This document shows, one piece after another, positions 7,147 to 17,253 of a stretch of DNA of 64,000 bases. How positions within the stretch are numbered: the stretch's first letter is position 1; the number at the start of each line of letters is the position of its first letter. The translations under genes and the position numbers were made by a program. The stretch comes from HKST-UBA178 sp965223815 (lineage in GTDB: Bacteria > Pseudomonadota > Gammaproteobacteria > Chromatiales > Chromatiaceae), in assembly GCA_965223815.1 (NCBI GenBank), contig OZ245019.1:2666001-2730000 (forward strand), in the 5' to 3' direction. The notes beneath the pieces are model-generated. The model was not told the DNA's origin. It did no database searches and was given only the letters and a program-made list of their open reading frames with translations.

Positions 7147-8505
7147 TCAGCTGTTGTTCTTTGACGCTTGCTGCTCGTAACGCCGGTCCAGTTCACGCAG
7201 TCTATTGAGCTTTTCCCTGATTCTCAGTTCCAAGCCCCTCTCAACAGGGCGATAATACCTACGCCTATCCATACCCTCGGGAAAATAGTGCTCGCCAGCG
7301 GCATATCCGTCCGGTTCATCATGAGCGTAACGATAGGCTTTGCCGTAGCCCAGCTCCTTCATCAACCGGGTCGGCGAGTTTCGTAAATGTAACGGGACTT
7401 CATCCGAGCCGCTGCTGCGGACATCCTGCATGGCGTGATTGTAGGCGGTATAGACAGCATTACTCTTGGGGGCGGCCGCAAGATAGACCACCGCTTGTGC
7501 AAGAGCAAGCTCTCCTTCAGGGCTACCCAATTTTTCCTGCGCCTCCCAGGCATTCAGGGACAACGTCAAGCCCCTGGGATCCGCGTTGCCGATATCCTCC
7601 GATGCCATACGCACCAGTCTTCTGGCGATAAAGAGAGGATCGCACCCCCCATCGATCATGCGGCAAAACCAGTAGAGCGAAGCATCGGGATCGGAACCTC
7701 TGACGGACTTATGCAGCGCAGAGATCTGATCGTAAAACGCCTCTCCACCTTTATCGAAGCGCCGTAAGTTACCCCCGATTACCTGTTCCACCACCTGCTT
7801 AGGGACTACCGCGCCATCTTCGTCGCTCAAATCGGCACAGATCTCCAAAACGTTTAGAGCACGCCTGGCATCTCCGTCTGCAATCTCCGCAATCATTTGC
7901 CTCGAAACCCTATCCAACCTGACCCTCCGGGCACCCAATCCCCGGGAAGAATCCGCTAGTGCCATGTCGATTATCCGTCCTATGGCCTCTGCATCGAGTG
8001 GTTTCAATACATAGGTCCTTGCACGCGAAAGCAACGCGTTGTTGAGTTCGAAGGATGGATTCTCCGTGGTGGCACCGATAAAGACCAGAGTACCGTCTTC
8101 GACATGAGGCAAAAAGGCATCCTGCTGACTCTTGTTGAACCGATGCACTTCGTCGATAAACAATACCGTGCCACGTCCCTCTACACGGCGCGTGTTGCGC
8201 GCCTCCTCCACCGCAGCTCTGATCTCCTTTACTCCCGAGAGCACTGCCGAAATACTGATAAACCGTGCCCCCGACCTGTTAGCGACCAGTCGCGCCAGGG
8301 TAGTTTTCCCCGTACCGGGCGGCCCCCAGAGGATCATGGAGTGGAAGCGATCGGATTCGAAAGCCCGCCTCAGCGGCTTTTGGTCGCCAAAAATATGGTC
8401 CTGTCCGACGAATTCGTCGAGACTTCGAGGGCGCATTCTATCCGCGAGAGGCCGGTGATCGCTGGAGGAATCTTCTTCAAATAGATCGCTGGGTGGAGAA
8501 TTCAC
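7147..8505 (-). CDS. rarA: Replication-associated recombination protein RarA (MgsA)
   Basis: AAA+ ATPase of 452 residues, related to clamp loaders and RuvB, that acts at stalled replication forks. The Walker A motif GPPGTGKT lies at about residues 61-68 and Walker B VLFIDEVHRF at about 114-123. Sensor segments GATTENPSFELN and SRARTYVLKPL follow. The C-terminal half carries the tetramerisation domain, with the conserved CRMIDGGCDP and YPHD-like YRYAHDEPDGY segments. Order ftsK-lolA-rarA-crcB/serS is conserved in Gammaproteobacteria. Confidence 0.97.
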   Translation of the reverse strand: MNSPPSDLFEEDSSSDHRPLADRMRPRSLDEFVGQDHIFGDQKPLRRAFESDRFHSMILWGPPGTGKTTLARLVANRSGARFISISAVLSGVKEIRAAVEEARNTRRVEGRGTVLFIDEVHRFNKSQQDAFLPHVEDGTLVFIGATTENPSFELNNALLSRARTYVLKPLDAEAIGRIIDMALADSSRGLGARRVRLDRVSRQMIAEIADGDARRALNVLEICADLSDEDGAVVPKQVVEQVIGGNLRRFDKGGEAFYDQISALHKSVRGSDPDASLYWFCRMIDGGCDPLFIARRLVRMASEDIGNADPRGLTLSLNAWEAQEKLGSPEGELALAQAVVYLAAAPKSNAVYTAYNHAMQDVRSSGSDEVPLHLRNSPTRLMKELGYGKAYRYAHDEPDGYAAGEHYFPEGMDRRRYYRPVERGLELRIREKLNRLRELDRRYEQQASKNNS

Positions 8506-8529
8506 CGGAGTCGTCCTCCCCTATCCGGC

Positions 8530-9156
8530 CTAGTGACTATAGCGATCGACATCATCAGGGGGGGTAAACTCAAACAATCCGTTCTGAAGTTCGGGATTTT
8601 GTTGGATACCGGAGAATCTAAAGCGGGTTACTTGCCCAAACTTGTCAATCATCTCCATGCGCAGCAAGGTGTTGTCGGATAGGCCGAGTTTGATGCGCGC
8701 AAACTGGCTCTCCTCATCGAACGGGGTGAGTTCTACCCATTCCACCCCCCCTGCTGGCCCGAGATCTTCTATATAAAAAGTGCGATCCACCGGCTCTCCA
8801 CTGATCAACAGGGCAGCCGGCGTACCGTTAAGTGCCCGTCGTTGTGATTGCACGCTTACCTGCTCCAGGTCGGGATCGTATAGCCAAACCTGCCGGCCAT
8901 CGGCGACAATCAGCTGTGGTTCGGGTTCCGAATAGTCCCAGCGGAAGCGGTCCGGGCGTGACAAGTAGAACACACCTTTCGAGAACAGCGGATCGACGCG
9001 ATCTGGAGTAAACAGCGACTGCTCGAAATCGGCTCTAAGAGTAGTCACACCCTCAAGAAAACGCTCCAGCTGCACCGAGCCTGGGGTCGCGCCAAGGGTG
9101 CCTGCCCACAAACCGAGCCAACAGAGCAGAAACGCCGGTAATGTATTTGGATTCAT
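8530..9156 (-). CDS. lolA: Outer-membrane lipoprotein carrier protein LolA
   Basis: Periplasmic chaperone that carries lipoproteins from LolCDE to LolB; 208 residues. The signal peptide has a hydrophobic core around residues 7-20, with cleavage near LGA at residue 23. The mature part shows family features: TLRADFEQSLF, a KGVFYLSRPDRFRWDYSEP segment, QVWLYDPDLEQVSVQ, and the late hydrophobic-cavity strands. The ATG follows the ftsK stop with no gap, so it is translated with ftsK. A different LolA-like protein is encoded at 45805. Confidence 0.95.
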   Translation of the reverse strand: MNPNTLPAFLLCWLGLWAGTLGATPGSVQLERFLEGVTTLRADFEQSLFTPDRVDPLFSKGVFYLSRPDRFRWDYSEPEPQLIVADGRQVWLYDPDLEQVSVQSQRRALNGTPAALLISGEPVDRTFYIEDLGPAGGVEWVELTPFDEESQFARIKLGLSDNTLLRMEMIDKFGQVTRFRFSGIQQNPELQNGLFEFTPPDDVDRYSH

Positions 9157-11460
9157 CTACACCTCTGGTGGAGGTGGTGCCAGCACCTCCCGATTTCCAT
9201 TGGATTCAGCGGGAGTGACAATTCCCGTGCGCTCCATCTCCTCGATTAGTCTCGCAGCCCGGTTATAGCCGATTTTCAGGCGTCTCTGCACACCCGATAT
9301 GGACGCCCGTCTGCTCTCGGTGACGATCTTTACAGCCTCGTCATAAAGAGGATCTGCATCTTCGACGCTGCTTCCACCTTCAGCTGAGAGACCAGGGATC
9401 GACTCAGTTGGTTCCTGCAATATGGCATCGATATAATCTGGTTCTCCCATTTGCTTGAGGTGCGCTACCACCCGATGCACCTCATTATCGTCCACGAAAG
9501 CGCCGTGAAGCCGTTGCGGAATGCTATTTCCTGGAGGCAGGTAGAGCATATCCCCATTGCCCAGCAAGTGCTCGGCTCCCATCTGATCGAGAATGGTTCT
9601 CGAGTCTATTCGGGAAGAGACCTGAAAGGCTATTCGGGCGGGTATATTTGCCTTGATCAATCCCGTAATCACATCGACCGACGGTCGTTGTGTAGCGAGT
9701 AGGAGATGAATACCCGCCGCTCGCGCTTTCTGAGCCAGGCGCGCGATCAACTCCTCCACCTTTTTACCGACCACCATCATCATGTCCGCGAGTTCATCGA
9801 TAATGATGACGATGTATGGCAGCGCCTCCAGCGGGGGGATAGCTTGATCATCCGAGAGGGGATCCGGCTGATACAGCGGATCCGGTATGGGTGAGCCCTT
9901 CTTCTCTGCGGCCACCACCTTCTTGTTGAAGCCGACGATGTTGCGCACCCCCAGCGAAGCCATCAACCGATATCGGCGGTCCATCTCGACCACACACCAA
10001 CGCAACGCATTAGCCGCCTCCTTCATATCTGTGACGACCGGAGTTAGAAGGTGCGGAATACCCTCGTAGACCGACAGCTCCAACATCTTGGGGTCAACCA
10101 TGATCAGGCGCACTTGCTGCGGTGAAGCCTTATACAGCAGACTTAGCACCATGGCATTGATCGCCACCGATTTACCGGATCCCGTGGTGCCCGCCACTAG
10201 TACATGAGGCATCTTGGCCAAATCGGCAACCACAGGGGTGCCCGCTATATCCTTGCCGAGCGCCAGCGTCAACGCAGATTTGGCAAGGTCGTAAATTTCC
10301 GATTGCAGGACCTCGCTGAGGTAGACCATTTCCCGATTTTCATGGGGGATTTCCAAGCCAATGACCGACTTTCCCGGAATAACCTCCACCACCCGTACAC
10401 TGATTGTCGATAAAGCCCTGGCCAAATCTTTGGAGAGGTTAGTGATCTTACTGGCTTTGGTGCCGGGTGCAAGCTGCAGTTCGAACAGGGTAATCACTGG
10501 CCCTGGATATACTGCCACCACTTGGGCCTCTACACTGAAATCCCGCAACTTTAATTCAACCAGGCGGGACATAGCCTCAAGTTCCTGGCTAGTAAATCCC
10601 TGATCCCTGTGCTCGGCCTTGTCCAACAATGCAAGGGGTGGCAGATCCCCTTCTGCGGCCGTCTGGAACATCGGCACCTGCTTCTCCTTCTCCACCCGGT
10701 TACTGGGTTTCGGTGCCTTAATGGCAGGCTCGATGCGGGGAGGCGGTCGGGCTTCCCGCCGCTTGGTCTCCAGTTTGAAGACTTCCGTACGTTTACGCTT
10801 GGCCTCCCGCGCATTCTTGGCATCTACCCTGCGGTCCCGGATCGTAAGGGCGAATTGGGACAATCGCAGTACACCCTCACCGATGTAGTCCATCACCGAA
10901 AGCCATGAGACACCAGAGAACAGGGTAAAGCCAGCGAAGAACAATGCCAACAGCAGCAACGTGCTCCCGGCAAAACTCAACATCGAAACCAACAGTTCCT
11001 GAAGAAATGTACCGAGTATTCCCCCACCCTGTCCGGGCAAGCCAAGACCCGGACCGGAGATATGCAGTGAAGCGAGCGCACTTCCCGCGGCGAGGGTTAG
11101 AAAAAAGCCGATCCAGCGCCAAGCAAACATATGCAGATTAAGGCTTTCGTCCACCGTTCGCTCCTTGAATAGAAGCCATCCGCTCCAGGCAATCATGAGA
11201 GGAAACAGATAGGCGAACACTCCAAACAGGGAGAAAAGAACGTCAGCAAACCATGCTCCCAGCGGACCACCGGCGTTTTCGACCTGCTCGCGGGACCCGG
11301 TGTAGGACCAACCCGGGTCGGCGGGTGAATAGTCGACCAGCGACAGCAGGAAATAGGCTGCGATAGCCACGAGCAGCAACAGTACTCCCTCTCGCAAACG
11401 GCGCCCTACTTGCATAAGCGATACCTTCGAATTCCAGCCATTCGCCTTTGTCAATGGCAT
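9157..11460 (-). CDS. ftsK: DNA translocase FtsK
   Basis: Septal DNA pump of up to 767 residues that clears chromosomes from the division site and activates XerCD at dif. Four to five membrane segments lie in about the first 190 residues. A short linker rich in charged residues and proline follows, shorter than in E. coli FtsK. Next is the motor domain with Walker A GTTGSGKS near residue 425 and VIIIDELADMMM as Walker B. The winged-helix gamma domain (about 695-757) recognises KOPS sites. The start is uncertain: a second ATG at 11415 has GAAGG at good spacing and begins MQVGRRLREG, which fits the family; the upstream start adds 15 residues. Confidence 0.97.
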   Translation of the reverse strand: MPLTKANGWNSKVSLMQVGRRLREGVLLLLVAIAAYFLLSLVDYSPADPGWSYTGSREQVENAGGPLGAWFADVLFSLFGVFAYLFPLMIAWSGWLLFKERTVDESLNLHMFAWRWIGFFLTLAAGSALASLHISGPGLGLPGQGGGILGTFLQELLVSMLSFAGSTLLLLALFFAGFTLFSGVSWLSVMDYIGEGVLRLSQFALTIRDRRVDAKNAREAKRKRTEVFKLETKRREARPPPRIEPAIKAPKPSNRVEKEKQVPMFQTAAEGDLPPLALLDKAEHRDQGFTSQELEAMSRLVELKLRDFSVEAQVVAVYPGPVITLFELQLAPGTKASKITNLSKDLARALSTISVRVVEVIPGKSVIGLEIPHENREMVYLSEVLQSEIYDLAKSALTLALGKDIAGTPVVADLAKMPHVLVAGTTGSGKSVAINAMVLSLLYKASPQQVRLIMVDPKMLELSVYEGIPHLLTPVVTDMKEAANALRWCVVEMDRRYRLMASLGVRNIVGFNKKVVAAEKKGSPIPDPLYQPDPLSDDQAIPPLEALPYIVIIIDELADMMMVVGKKVEELIARLAQKARAAGIHLLLATQRPSVDVITGLIKANIPARIAFQVSSRIDSRTILDQMGAEHLLGNGDMLYLPPGNSIPQRLHGAFVDDNEVHRVVAHLKQMGEPDYIDAILQEPTESIPGLSAEGGSSVEDADPLYDEAVKIVTESRRASISGVQRRLKIGYNRAARLIEEMERTGIVTPAESNGNREVLAPPPPEV

Positions 11461-11844
11461 TTCCAGTCCAAGAACGTGGTTGGATATCTACACCGTTCTC
11501 GCATTTTCCCCGCCCCACGAGATGGTACAAAGAGCTGTGCTAATAATTATCAATATTATATAGTTATATGGTTTATTTCGTCTAACTTAGAAATACCGGA
11601 AATGTACCTCCACGGTTTCTGCGAGCGGATGAAATTCTTTACCGCCCAGTGAACATTCCGTAATATTCGAATTTTTGGTTACTGGCGTTTTAGGGAAGTT
11701 TAGCTAGCGTGGAGAAAAGTCCGTGGTGCCCCCTACATCTGAATATGATCGATCCCCAGATCCTCTCCTGGCTCTAGAATCGCTGCCACACCCGCCAGCC
11801 GGTTTCAGACACCCCGACCCACGGTTTCAACGGAGTAATTATAC
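11461..11844. other. Divergent ftsK/trxB intergenic region
   Basis: About 380 bases between two divergent genes, with an A+T-rich middle (roughly 11535-11600) where promoters for both directions would be expected. An open frame at 11410-11652 has no family resemblance. I see no clear operator, RNA gene or repeat. Confidence 0.45.
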
Positions 11845-12816
11845 ATGAGTGAGAGCAAGCATTGTCGTCTGCTTATTTTGGGCTCCGGCCCTGCCGGATA
11901 CACCGCCGCTATTTATGGCGCTCGAGCAAATATGGATCCTGTGGTTATCACCGGTATGGAACAGGGCGGACAACTCACCACTACAACTGACGTGGACAAC
12001 TGGCCGGGTGACTGGGAGGGAGTGCAGGGACCTGAACTAATGGATCGCATGTTAAAACATGCGCAACGCTTCGATTCCGAAGTGATATTCGATCACATCA
12101 ACAAAGCGGACCTCAGCCAGCGGCCATTTATTCTAACCGGTGATTCCGGCACCTACACCTGCGACGCCCTGGTTATTGCCACGGGCGCCTCTGCTATGTA
12201 TCTTGGACTGGATTCCGAAGAACGCTTCAAAGGGCGGGGTGTTTCCGCTTGCGCAACCTGTGATGGTTTTTTCTACAAGAATCAGAAAGTCGCGGTTATC
12301 GGCGGCGGCAATACTGCAGTCGAAGAGGCCCTCTATCTCTCCAACATTGCAGCGGAGGTTGTACTGGTTCACCGCCGTGACGCCTTGCGGGCCGAAAAAA
12401 TCCTGCAGAGCCACCTCTTCGAAAAGCAGGCCAAGGGAAATGTCACTATTGCCTGGGACAGTGTGTTGGATGAAATACTGGGCGATGAAAGCGGGGTCAC
12501 CGGAATGCGCATCAAGAATGTTAAAAACGGGGAGACTTCAAAGATCGATCTACAAGGGGTATTCATCGCCATCGGCCACAGACCGAACACCGATCTTTTT
12601 GTCAATCAGCTCGACATGGCGCAGGGATACATCAAGGTCAAAGGTGGCACCGACGGCCAAGCCACGCAGACCAGTGTCGATGGCGTCTTCGCCGCCGGCG
12701 ACGTCATGGATCACATTTATCGCCAAGCCATTACCTCTGCGGGCTCCGGCTGCATGGCGGCGCTGGATGCCGAACGCTATCTCGACGCGCTGGAGGCCTC
12801 TGCGGAGAGCGGCTGA
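11845..12816 (+). CDS. trxB: Thioredoxin-disulfide reductase
   Basis: Cytoplasmic flavoenzyme that passes electrons from NADPH to thioredoxin; 323 residues, normal length. An FAD-binding GSGPAGYTAAIYGAR lies at the N-terminus. The redox-active pair Cys136 and Cys139 sits in ACATCDGFF. A second Rossmann motif, GGGNTAVEEALYLS, binds NADPH. The C-terminal FAD segment FAAGDVMDHIYRQAITSAGSG is complete. A GGAG ribosome binding site precedes the ATG. Aat and bpt follow on the same strand, as in many Gammaproteobacteria. Confidence 0.98.
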   Translation: MSESKHCRLLILGSGPAGYTAAIYGARANMDPVVITGMEQGGQLTTTTDVDNWPGDWEGVQGPELMDRMLKHAQRFDSEVIFDHINKADLSQRPFILTGDSGTYTCDALVIATGASAMYLGLDSEERFKGRGVSACATCDGFFYKNQKVAVIGGGNTAVEEALYLSNIAAEVVLVHRRDALRAEKILQSHLFEKQAKGNVTIAWDSVLDEILGDESGVTGMRIKNVKNGETSKIDLQGVFIAIGHRPNTDLFVNQLDMAQGYIKVKGGTDGQATQTSVDGVFAAGDVMDHIYRQAITSAGSGCMAALDAERYLDALEASAESG

Positions 12817-12944
12817 ATCGGGTCTTAAATGGGCTGGATACAGCTCCTCCGAGAACCGCCAGGGCAAGCATTCGACGTTTGCCAGTAGAGGTGGCCACCC
12901 TATCGAAGCAGTCAAGGCCTCCGGCACCTGTGTGATTTAGCCAC

Positions 12945-13652
12945 ATGATCTATGTGCTGAACTCCCATACGCCCGAGGCACCTTTTCCTCCAGTGGAGAG
13001 GGCCGAAATCGAGCCTAATGGACTACTCGCCATTGGCGGGGACCTCAGCCCCACACGTCTTTTGAATGCCTATCGTTCGGGTATCTTTCCTTGGTATTCA
13101 GATGACCAGCCAATTCTCTGGTGGAGCCCCGATCCACGGCTCGTCTTATTCCCGGATAACATCAAGATCTCCCGCAGCCTAAGGAAATCCTTGAGGAATC
13201 GGGCTTTCGAGATCAGATTCGACAGCGCATTCGAACAGGTTATCTCGTCCTGTTCAGCGCCGCGGACCGGTCAAAACGGCACCTGGATCACACCGGAGAT
13301 GAACGCCGCATATATCGAACTGCACCGACAGGGATATGCACATTCAGTGGAGATTTGGCAACATAGACGACTGGTGGGAGGACTTTATGGTCTAGCGATC
13401 GGGAGAGTTTTCTTTGGGGAGTCGATGTTTAGCAAAGAGCGCGACGCCTCCAAGAGCGCACTGGTGTGCCTCAGCAGGCTACTTTCGAAACTAAAATTTC
13501 GCCTAATCGATTGCCAGGTTTCTACGCCCCACCTTCTCTCTATGGGGGCAGAGGAGATCACTCGAGCTGCTTTTTGTGATGAAATAGCGATCGGTGTGGA
13601 TCTGCCCGGCATACACGGTAGTTGGAACATGCTCACCACCAAATGCGACTAG
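12945..13652 (+). CDS. aat: Leucyl/phenylalanyl-tRNA-protein transferase
   Basis: Adds Leu or Phe from tRNA to the N-terminus of proteins starting with Arg or Lys, marking them for ClpS/ClpAP; 235 residues. Family hallmarks are FPPVERAEIEPNGLLAIGGD, YRSGIFPWYSDDQPILWWSPDPR and the long GGLYGLAIGRVFFGESMFS segment. It is followed after 18 bases by bpt, with clpA and clpS nearby, so most of the leucine N-degron machinery is grouped here. Confidence 0.97.
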   Translation: MIYVLNSHTPEAPFPPVERAEIEPNGLLAIGGDLSPTRLLNAYRSGIFPWYSDDQPILWWSPDPRLVLFPDNIKISRSLRKSLRNRAFEIRFDSAFEQVISSCSAPRTGQNGTWITPEMNAAYIELHRQGYAHSVEIWQHRRLVGGLYGLAIGRVFFGESMFSKERDASKSALVCLSRLLSKLKFRLIDCQVSTPHLLSMGAEEITRAAFCDEIAIGVDLPGIHGSWNMLTTKCD

Positions 13653-13670
13653 AGCACCTCAATCAACGCC

Positions 13671-14393
13671 ATGTTCATGACTGAACTCAAGCTCTATCTC
13701 TCTCCGACTCAGCCTTGCTCCTATCTGCCGGCAGAGACCTCCCAAACACTGGTTGTGGATCCTCACGCGGAACTGGACGAATCCATCTACGGCTATCTAA
13801 TGGATCGTGGCTACCGCCGTAGTGGTGCCGTTATCTATTTACCCAATTGCAGCCACTGCCAGCTGTGCATTCCCGTGCGCCTGCCGGTTAGCCAGTTTCG
13901 CTCGCGAAGAATTCAACGCCGCATAGAGAAAAAATGGCGGGATATGACGGTAACTCTTGCTCCTCCAAGATATAGCAGCGAACACTTCTCTCTATTCACA
14001 CGCTATCTGCGATCCAGGCATGGCGACGGTGATATGGTCGGCATGTCGGCGGATCAATATATGGAGTTTCTAAGCTGCGGCTGGTGTGAAACCCGCTTTG
14101 TGGAATTTCGGCGTGAGGGCAAGCTGCTCTGTATCGCTGTGGTGGATATTCTGTCCCAGGGGTTCTCCTCGGTCTACACCTTTTTCGACCCCGATGAAGC
14201 AACCCTAAGCCCCGGGGTATATGCCATTTTGTGGCAAATTGCCGAAACCAGACGCCGGGGATTAGACTGGCTCTATCTCGGATACTGGATTCCTGGTTGC
14301 CGGAAGATGGACTACAAAAGCCAGTATCGTCCATTGCAGGCGTACGACCGCGCCACCGATAGCTGGATTCCCTTAGACCAACTGCGATGGTAA
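13671..14393 (+). CDS. bpt: Aspartate/glutamate leucyltransferase (arginyltransferase-like)
   Basis: Transfers leucine from tRNA to proteins with N-terminal Asp or Glu, sending them to ClpS/ClpAP; 240 residues. The N-terminal cysteines and SYLP segment (PTQPCSYLPAETSQTLVVDP) and the CSHCQLCIPVRLPV motif mark the R-transferase/ATE family. The C-terminal half has YFFDP-like VYTFFDPDE and LYLGYWIPGCRKMDYK. A second ATG at 13677 is equally possible; neither has a strong ribosome binding site. It forms a pair with aat. Confidence 0.95.
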   Translation: MFMTELKLYLSPTQPCSYLPAETSQTLVVDPHAELDESIYGYLMDRGYRRSGAVIYLPNCSHCQLCIPVRLPVSQFRSRRIQRRIEKKWRDMTVTLAPPRYSSEHFSLFTRYLRSRHGDGDMVGMSADQYMEFLSCGWCETRFVEFRREGKLLCIAVVDILSQGFSSVYTFFDPDEATLSPGVYAILWQIAETRRRGLDWLYLGYWIPGCRKMDYKSQYRPLQAYDRATDSWIPLDQLRW

Positions 14394-14403
14394 CGGTAAA
14401 TTG

Positions 14404-14431
14404 GCCGGACAGCTCATAAGAACTGCCCGGC
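14404..14431. terminator. Possible bidirectional hairpin between bpt and icd
   Basis: GCCGG (14404-14408) and CAG (14410-14412) pair with CTG (14423-14425) and CCGGC (14427-14431), with one mismatch. It lies between two convergent genes. No T-run follows, so termination strength is uncertain. Confidence 0.35.
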
Positions 14432-14463
14432 TCCATCTGACATGATTTAGTTCTGGCTCCAAA

Positions 14464-16689
14464 CTATCCGGCCAACGCTTGATTAAAGGAACTACTTGGG
14501 CGCATGACGGCGGTTACTGTGTCCAGGTCAGGGTGGTAGTATCCGCCGATATCCACTGCCTTGCCCTGGGCCGCATTCAGCTCGTCCATAATAGTGGTTT
14601 CATTCGCCTCCAATCGATCAGCCATAGCCTTGAAATGGGTTTTGAGCGCCGGATCCTCATCCTGGGCCGCCAGGGCTTGTGCCCAGTACAAAGCCAAATA
14701 GAAGTGGCTCCCTCTGTTGTCCAATTCATTAACCTTGCGTGAAGGAGACTTGTTGGTTTCCAACAATTTCCCAGTGGCCTGGTCGAGCGCTTTTGCCAGA
14801 ATCGCGGCCTTGTTGTTACCCGATGCGTTGCTCAGATGCTCGAGTGAAGCCGCGAGGGCCAGGAATTCTCCTAGTGAATCCCAGCGAAGATGTCCTTCAG
14901 CGACGAGCTGTTGCACATGCTTAGGCGCCGACCCCCCCGCCCCGGTTTCGAATAATCCACCGCCATTCATCAAGGGTACGATGGAAAGCATCTTGGCACT
15001 GGTACCGAGTTCAAGGATAGGGAAGAGGTCGGTTAGGTAATCACGCAGTACATTGCCCGTAACCGAGATCGTGTCTTTTCCCTCCTTGATGCGTTCAAGA
15101 GAAAATCGTGTCGCCTCCGTCGGTGACATGGTATGAATCTCCAGGCCCGAGGTATCATGTTCGGCAAGGTAGCGATTAACCTTCTCAATAAGCTGGGCAT
15201 GATGCGCCCGCTCCTTATCCAACCAAAACACCGCAGGCGCACCAGTCGCACGGGCCCGATTCACAGCAAGCTTGACCCAATCCTGAATCGGCAGATCTTT
15301 CGCTTGACACATTCGCCAAATATCACCCTGTTCCACCACATGTTCAAGCAGGGATTTGCCGCTTGAATCAACGACGCGAATAGCGCCATTTGCGGGTGCC
15401 GTGAAAGTCTTGTCATGAGACCCGTACTCCTCCGCCTTCTGCGCCATCAGCCCAACGTTTGGAACGCTTCCCATCGTGCTTGGATCAAACGCCCCGTTGC
15501 GCTTGCAGAAATCGATCACTTCCTGGTAGACCCCCGCATAGCTGCCGTCCGGAATGACCGCTTTCATATCGTGCAGCTGACCATCCGGCCCCCACATCTG
15601 CCCCGAGGAACGCAGAGCGGCGGGCATAGAGGCATCGATAATCACGTCACTGGGAACATGCAGATTGGTAATACCCTTATCCGAATTAACCATCGCCAGC
15701 TCGGGCCGATGTTGGTAGCAGGATTGGATATCTGCTTCTATTACAGCTCTGCGATCTTCGGGCAAACGTTCGATTTTGGCATAGACGTCGCCTAATCCGT
15801 TGTTCGGGTCTACACCCAACTCGGCAAAGGTGTCTCCATGCTTCTCGAATACCTCATCAAAAAACACAGTAACGGCATGCCCAAAGATGACTGGGTCGGA
15901 AACCTTCATCATCGTCGCTTTCATGTGGAGTGAGAAAAGCACTCCCTTTTCTTTGGCATCGTCAATCTGTTCAGCTAGAAAGCGCCGCAGTGCGTTTTTG
16001 CTCATGAAAGTAGCATCGATCACCTCGCCCGGTAATAGCGAGGTCTTCTCTTTGAGGACGGTCACTTCACCTGCATCATCAACGAATTCGATCCTGACAT
16101 CCGTGGCGTCAGCCACTGTTACTGATTGTTCGTTGGCGTAGAAATCTCCGCCCTGCATATGAGCAACGTGGGATTTCGAATCCGCGCTCCACTCTCCCAT
16201 CGAGTGGGGATTTTTGCGGGCATAGCTCTTAACCGAAGCGGGCGCCCTGCGGTCTGAATTACCTTCTCGAAGTACCGGATTGACAGCGCTTCCCAACACT
16301 TTTCCGTATCTCGACTTGATCTCCCGTTCTGCATCGTTTTGAGGGTCTTCCGGATACTCCGGCAGATCGTATCCCTGGCCCTGCAACTCTTTGATTGCTG
16401 CCTTGAGCTGAGGAATGGAGGCGCTGATATTAGGTAACTTTATGATATTCGCCTCAGGTGTCTTTGCGAGACGGCCCAATTCCGCCAAGTCATCAGGCTG
16501 TTGCTGAATCGTCGTGAGCTTGTCTGGAAAATTGGCGATGATTCTACCTGCCAGCGAGATATCCCTGGTATCCACCGCTACCCCCGCAGGTTCTGTGAAA
16601 GCTTTAATAACCGGCAAAAAGGAGTAGGTTGCGAGTGCAGGTGCTTCATCAACCTTGGTGTAGATGATACTCGGTGTCTTTGTTGTCAT
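14464..16689 (-). CDS. icd: Isocitrate dehydrogenase, monomeric NADP-dependent type
   Basis: TCA-cycle enzyme that converts isocitrate to 2-oxoglutarate and CO2 with NADP. The 741-residue length and the start MTTKTPSIIYTKVDEAPALATYSFLP-like N-terminus are those of the large monomeric IDH-II class, not the dimeric E. coli type. Supporting segments are RQGNSDRR-like LREGNSDRRAPASVK, the SLLPGEVIDATFMSKNALR region, and NGGGLFETGAGGSAPKHVQQ near the nucleotide site. It sits between bpt and infA, where many relatives have no gene, and is transcribed against bpt. Confidence 0.97.
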   Translation of the reverse strand: MTTKTPSIIYTKVDEAPALATYSFLPVIKAFTEPAGVAVDTRDISLAGRIIANFPDKLTTIQQQPDDLAELGRLAKTPEANIIKLPNISASIPQLKAAIKELQGQGYDLPEYPEDPQNDAEREIKSRYGKVLGSAVNPVLREGNSDRRAPASVKSYARKNPHSMGEWSADSKSHVAHMQGGDFYANEQSVTVADATDVRIEFVDDAGEVTVLKEKTSLLPGEVIDATFMSKNALRRFLAEQIDDAKEKGVLFSLHMKATMMKVSDPVIFGHAVTVFFDEVFEKHGDTFAELGVDPNNGLGDVYAKIERLPEDRRAVIEADIQSCYQHRPELAMVNSDKGITNLHVPSDVIIDASMPAALRSSGQMWGPDGQLHDMKAVIPDGSYAGVYQEVIDFCKRNGAFDPSTMGSVPNVGLMAQKAEEYGSHDKTFTAPANGAIRVVDSSGKSLLEHVVEQGDIWRMCQAKDLPIQDWVKLAVNRARATGAPAVFWLDKERAHHAQLIEKVNRYLAEHDTSGLEIHTMSPTEATRFSLERIKEGKDTISVTGNVLRDYLTDLFPILELGTSAKMLSIVPLMNGGGLFETGAGGSAPKHVQQLVAEGHLRWDSLGEFLALAASLEHLSNASGNNKAAILAKALDQATGKLLETNKSPSRKVNELDNRGSHFYLALYWAQALAAQDEDPALKTHFKAMADRLEANETTIMDELNAAQGKAVDIGGYYHPDLDTVTAVMRPSSSFNQALAG

Positions 16690-17253
16690 GCATTTTCCCC
16701 AAGTTAAGGAACATCGATACTAGTGGTTTGTTTTTTCAGATCTCTGATCGCTTCGCGGTGACCATTGCCGACAGCAAGCGTGCCGAACCCAATCGCGGCA
16801 AACGGCTCGCCAAGTCAATACTCAGCCTACAGCCGCACACAGACCTTTCTTTGGAAACACCTCAACAGCAGCTGTTGGCGCTATTGGTTAAATTCTGTAT
16901 CCAGGCACCCTGTTATGTGCGGATCAGAACAATTTATTACAGCGATTCTACAGACTGTTTATTGCCATTAACAGGTACATAAAATTCGCAGTAGTGGCAA
17001 CAGTACTCCTCGTAGACTAGAGTCAGCCGACCCACCACCAGGCTTCGAGGAGCATACCCGTATCAAAAATGGGCTAGCAGTGCCATTGACCTCGGTTGAC
17101 AGCGAACGGTGGTAAAACGCGGGCCGAGAAATATTCGATCATAAAACTTGCCTTCTCTGGCGTTTTAGAGATAATGGCGGGCTTATCTTACATGCGTTGA
17201 CTGGGCGGTTATGGGCCGCAAAAAGGTCGACGTATGCTGCAACAGGAAACCGC
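16690..17253. other. icd/infA divergent intergenic region
   Basis: About 560 bases between the icd start and the infA start. Open frames such as 16674-16982 do not resemble known proteins. A promoter candidate for infA is listed separately. The icd promoter should lie near 16700-16800 on the minus strand, but I cannot point to convincing boxes. Confidence 0.45.
17148..17175 (+). promoter_or_regulatory. Candidate sigma-70 promoter of infA
   Basis: TTGCCT (17148-17153), a 16-bp spacer and GATAAT (17170-17175) place a start site near 17182, about 70 bases before infA. Boxes match four of six and five of six consensus bases. Confidence 0.42.

Noticed and set aside
16674..16982. 102-codon frame between icd and infA
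   Set aside because: Begins inside the icd start region, has no family resemblance and no ribosome binding site.
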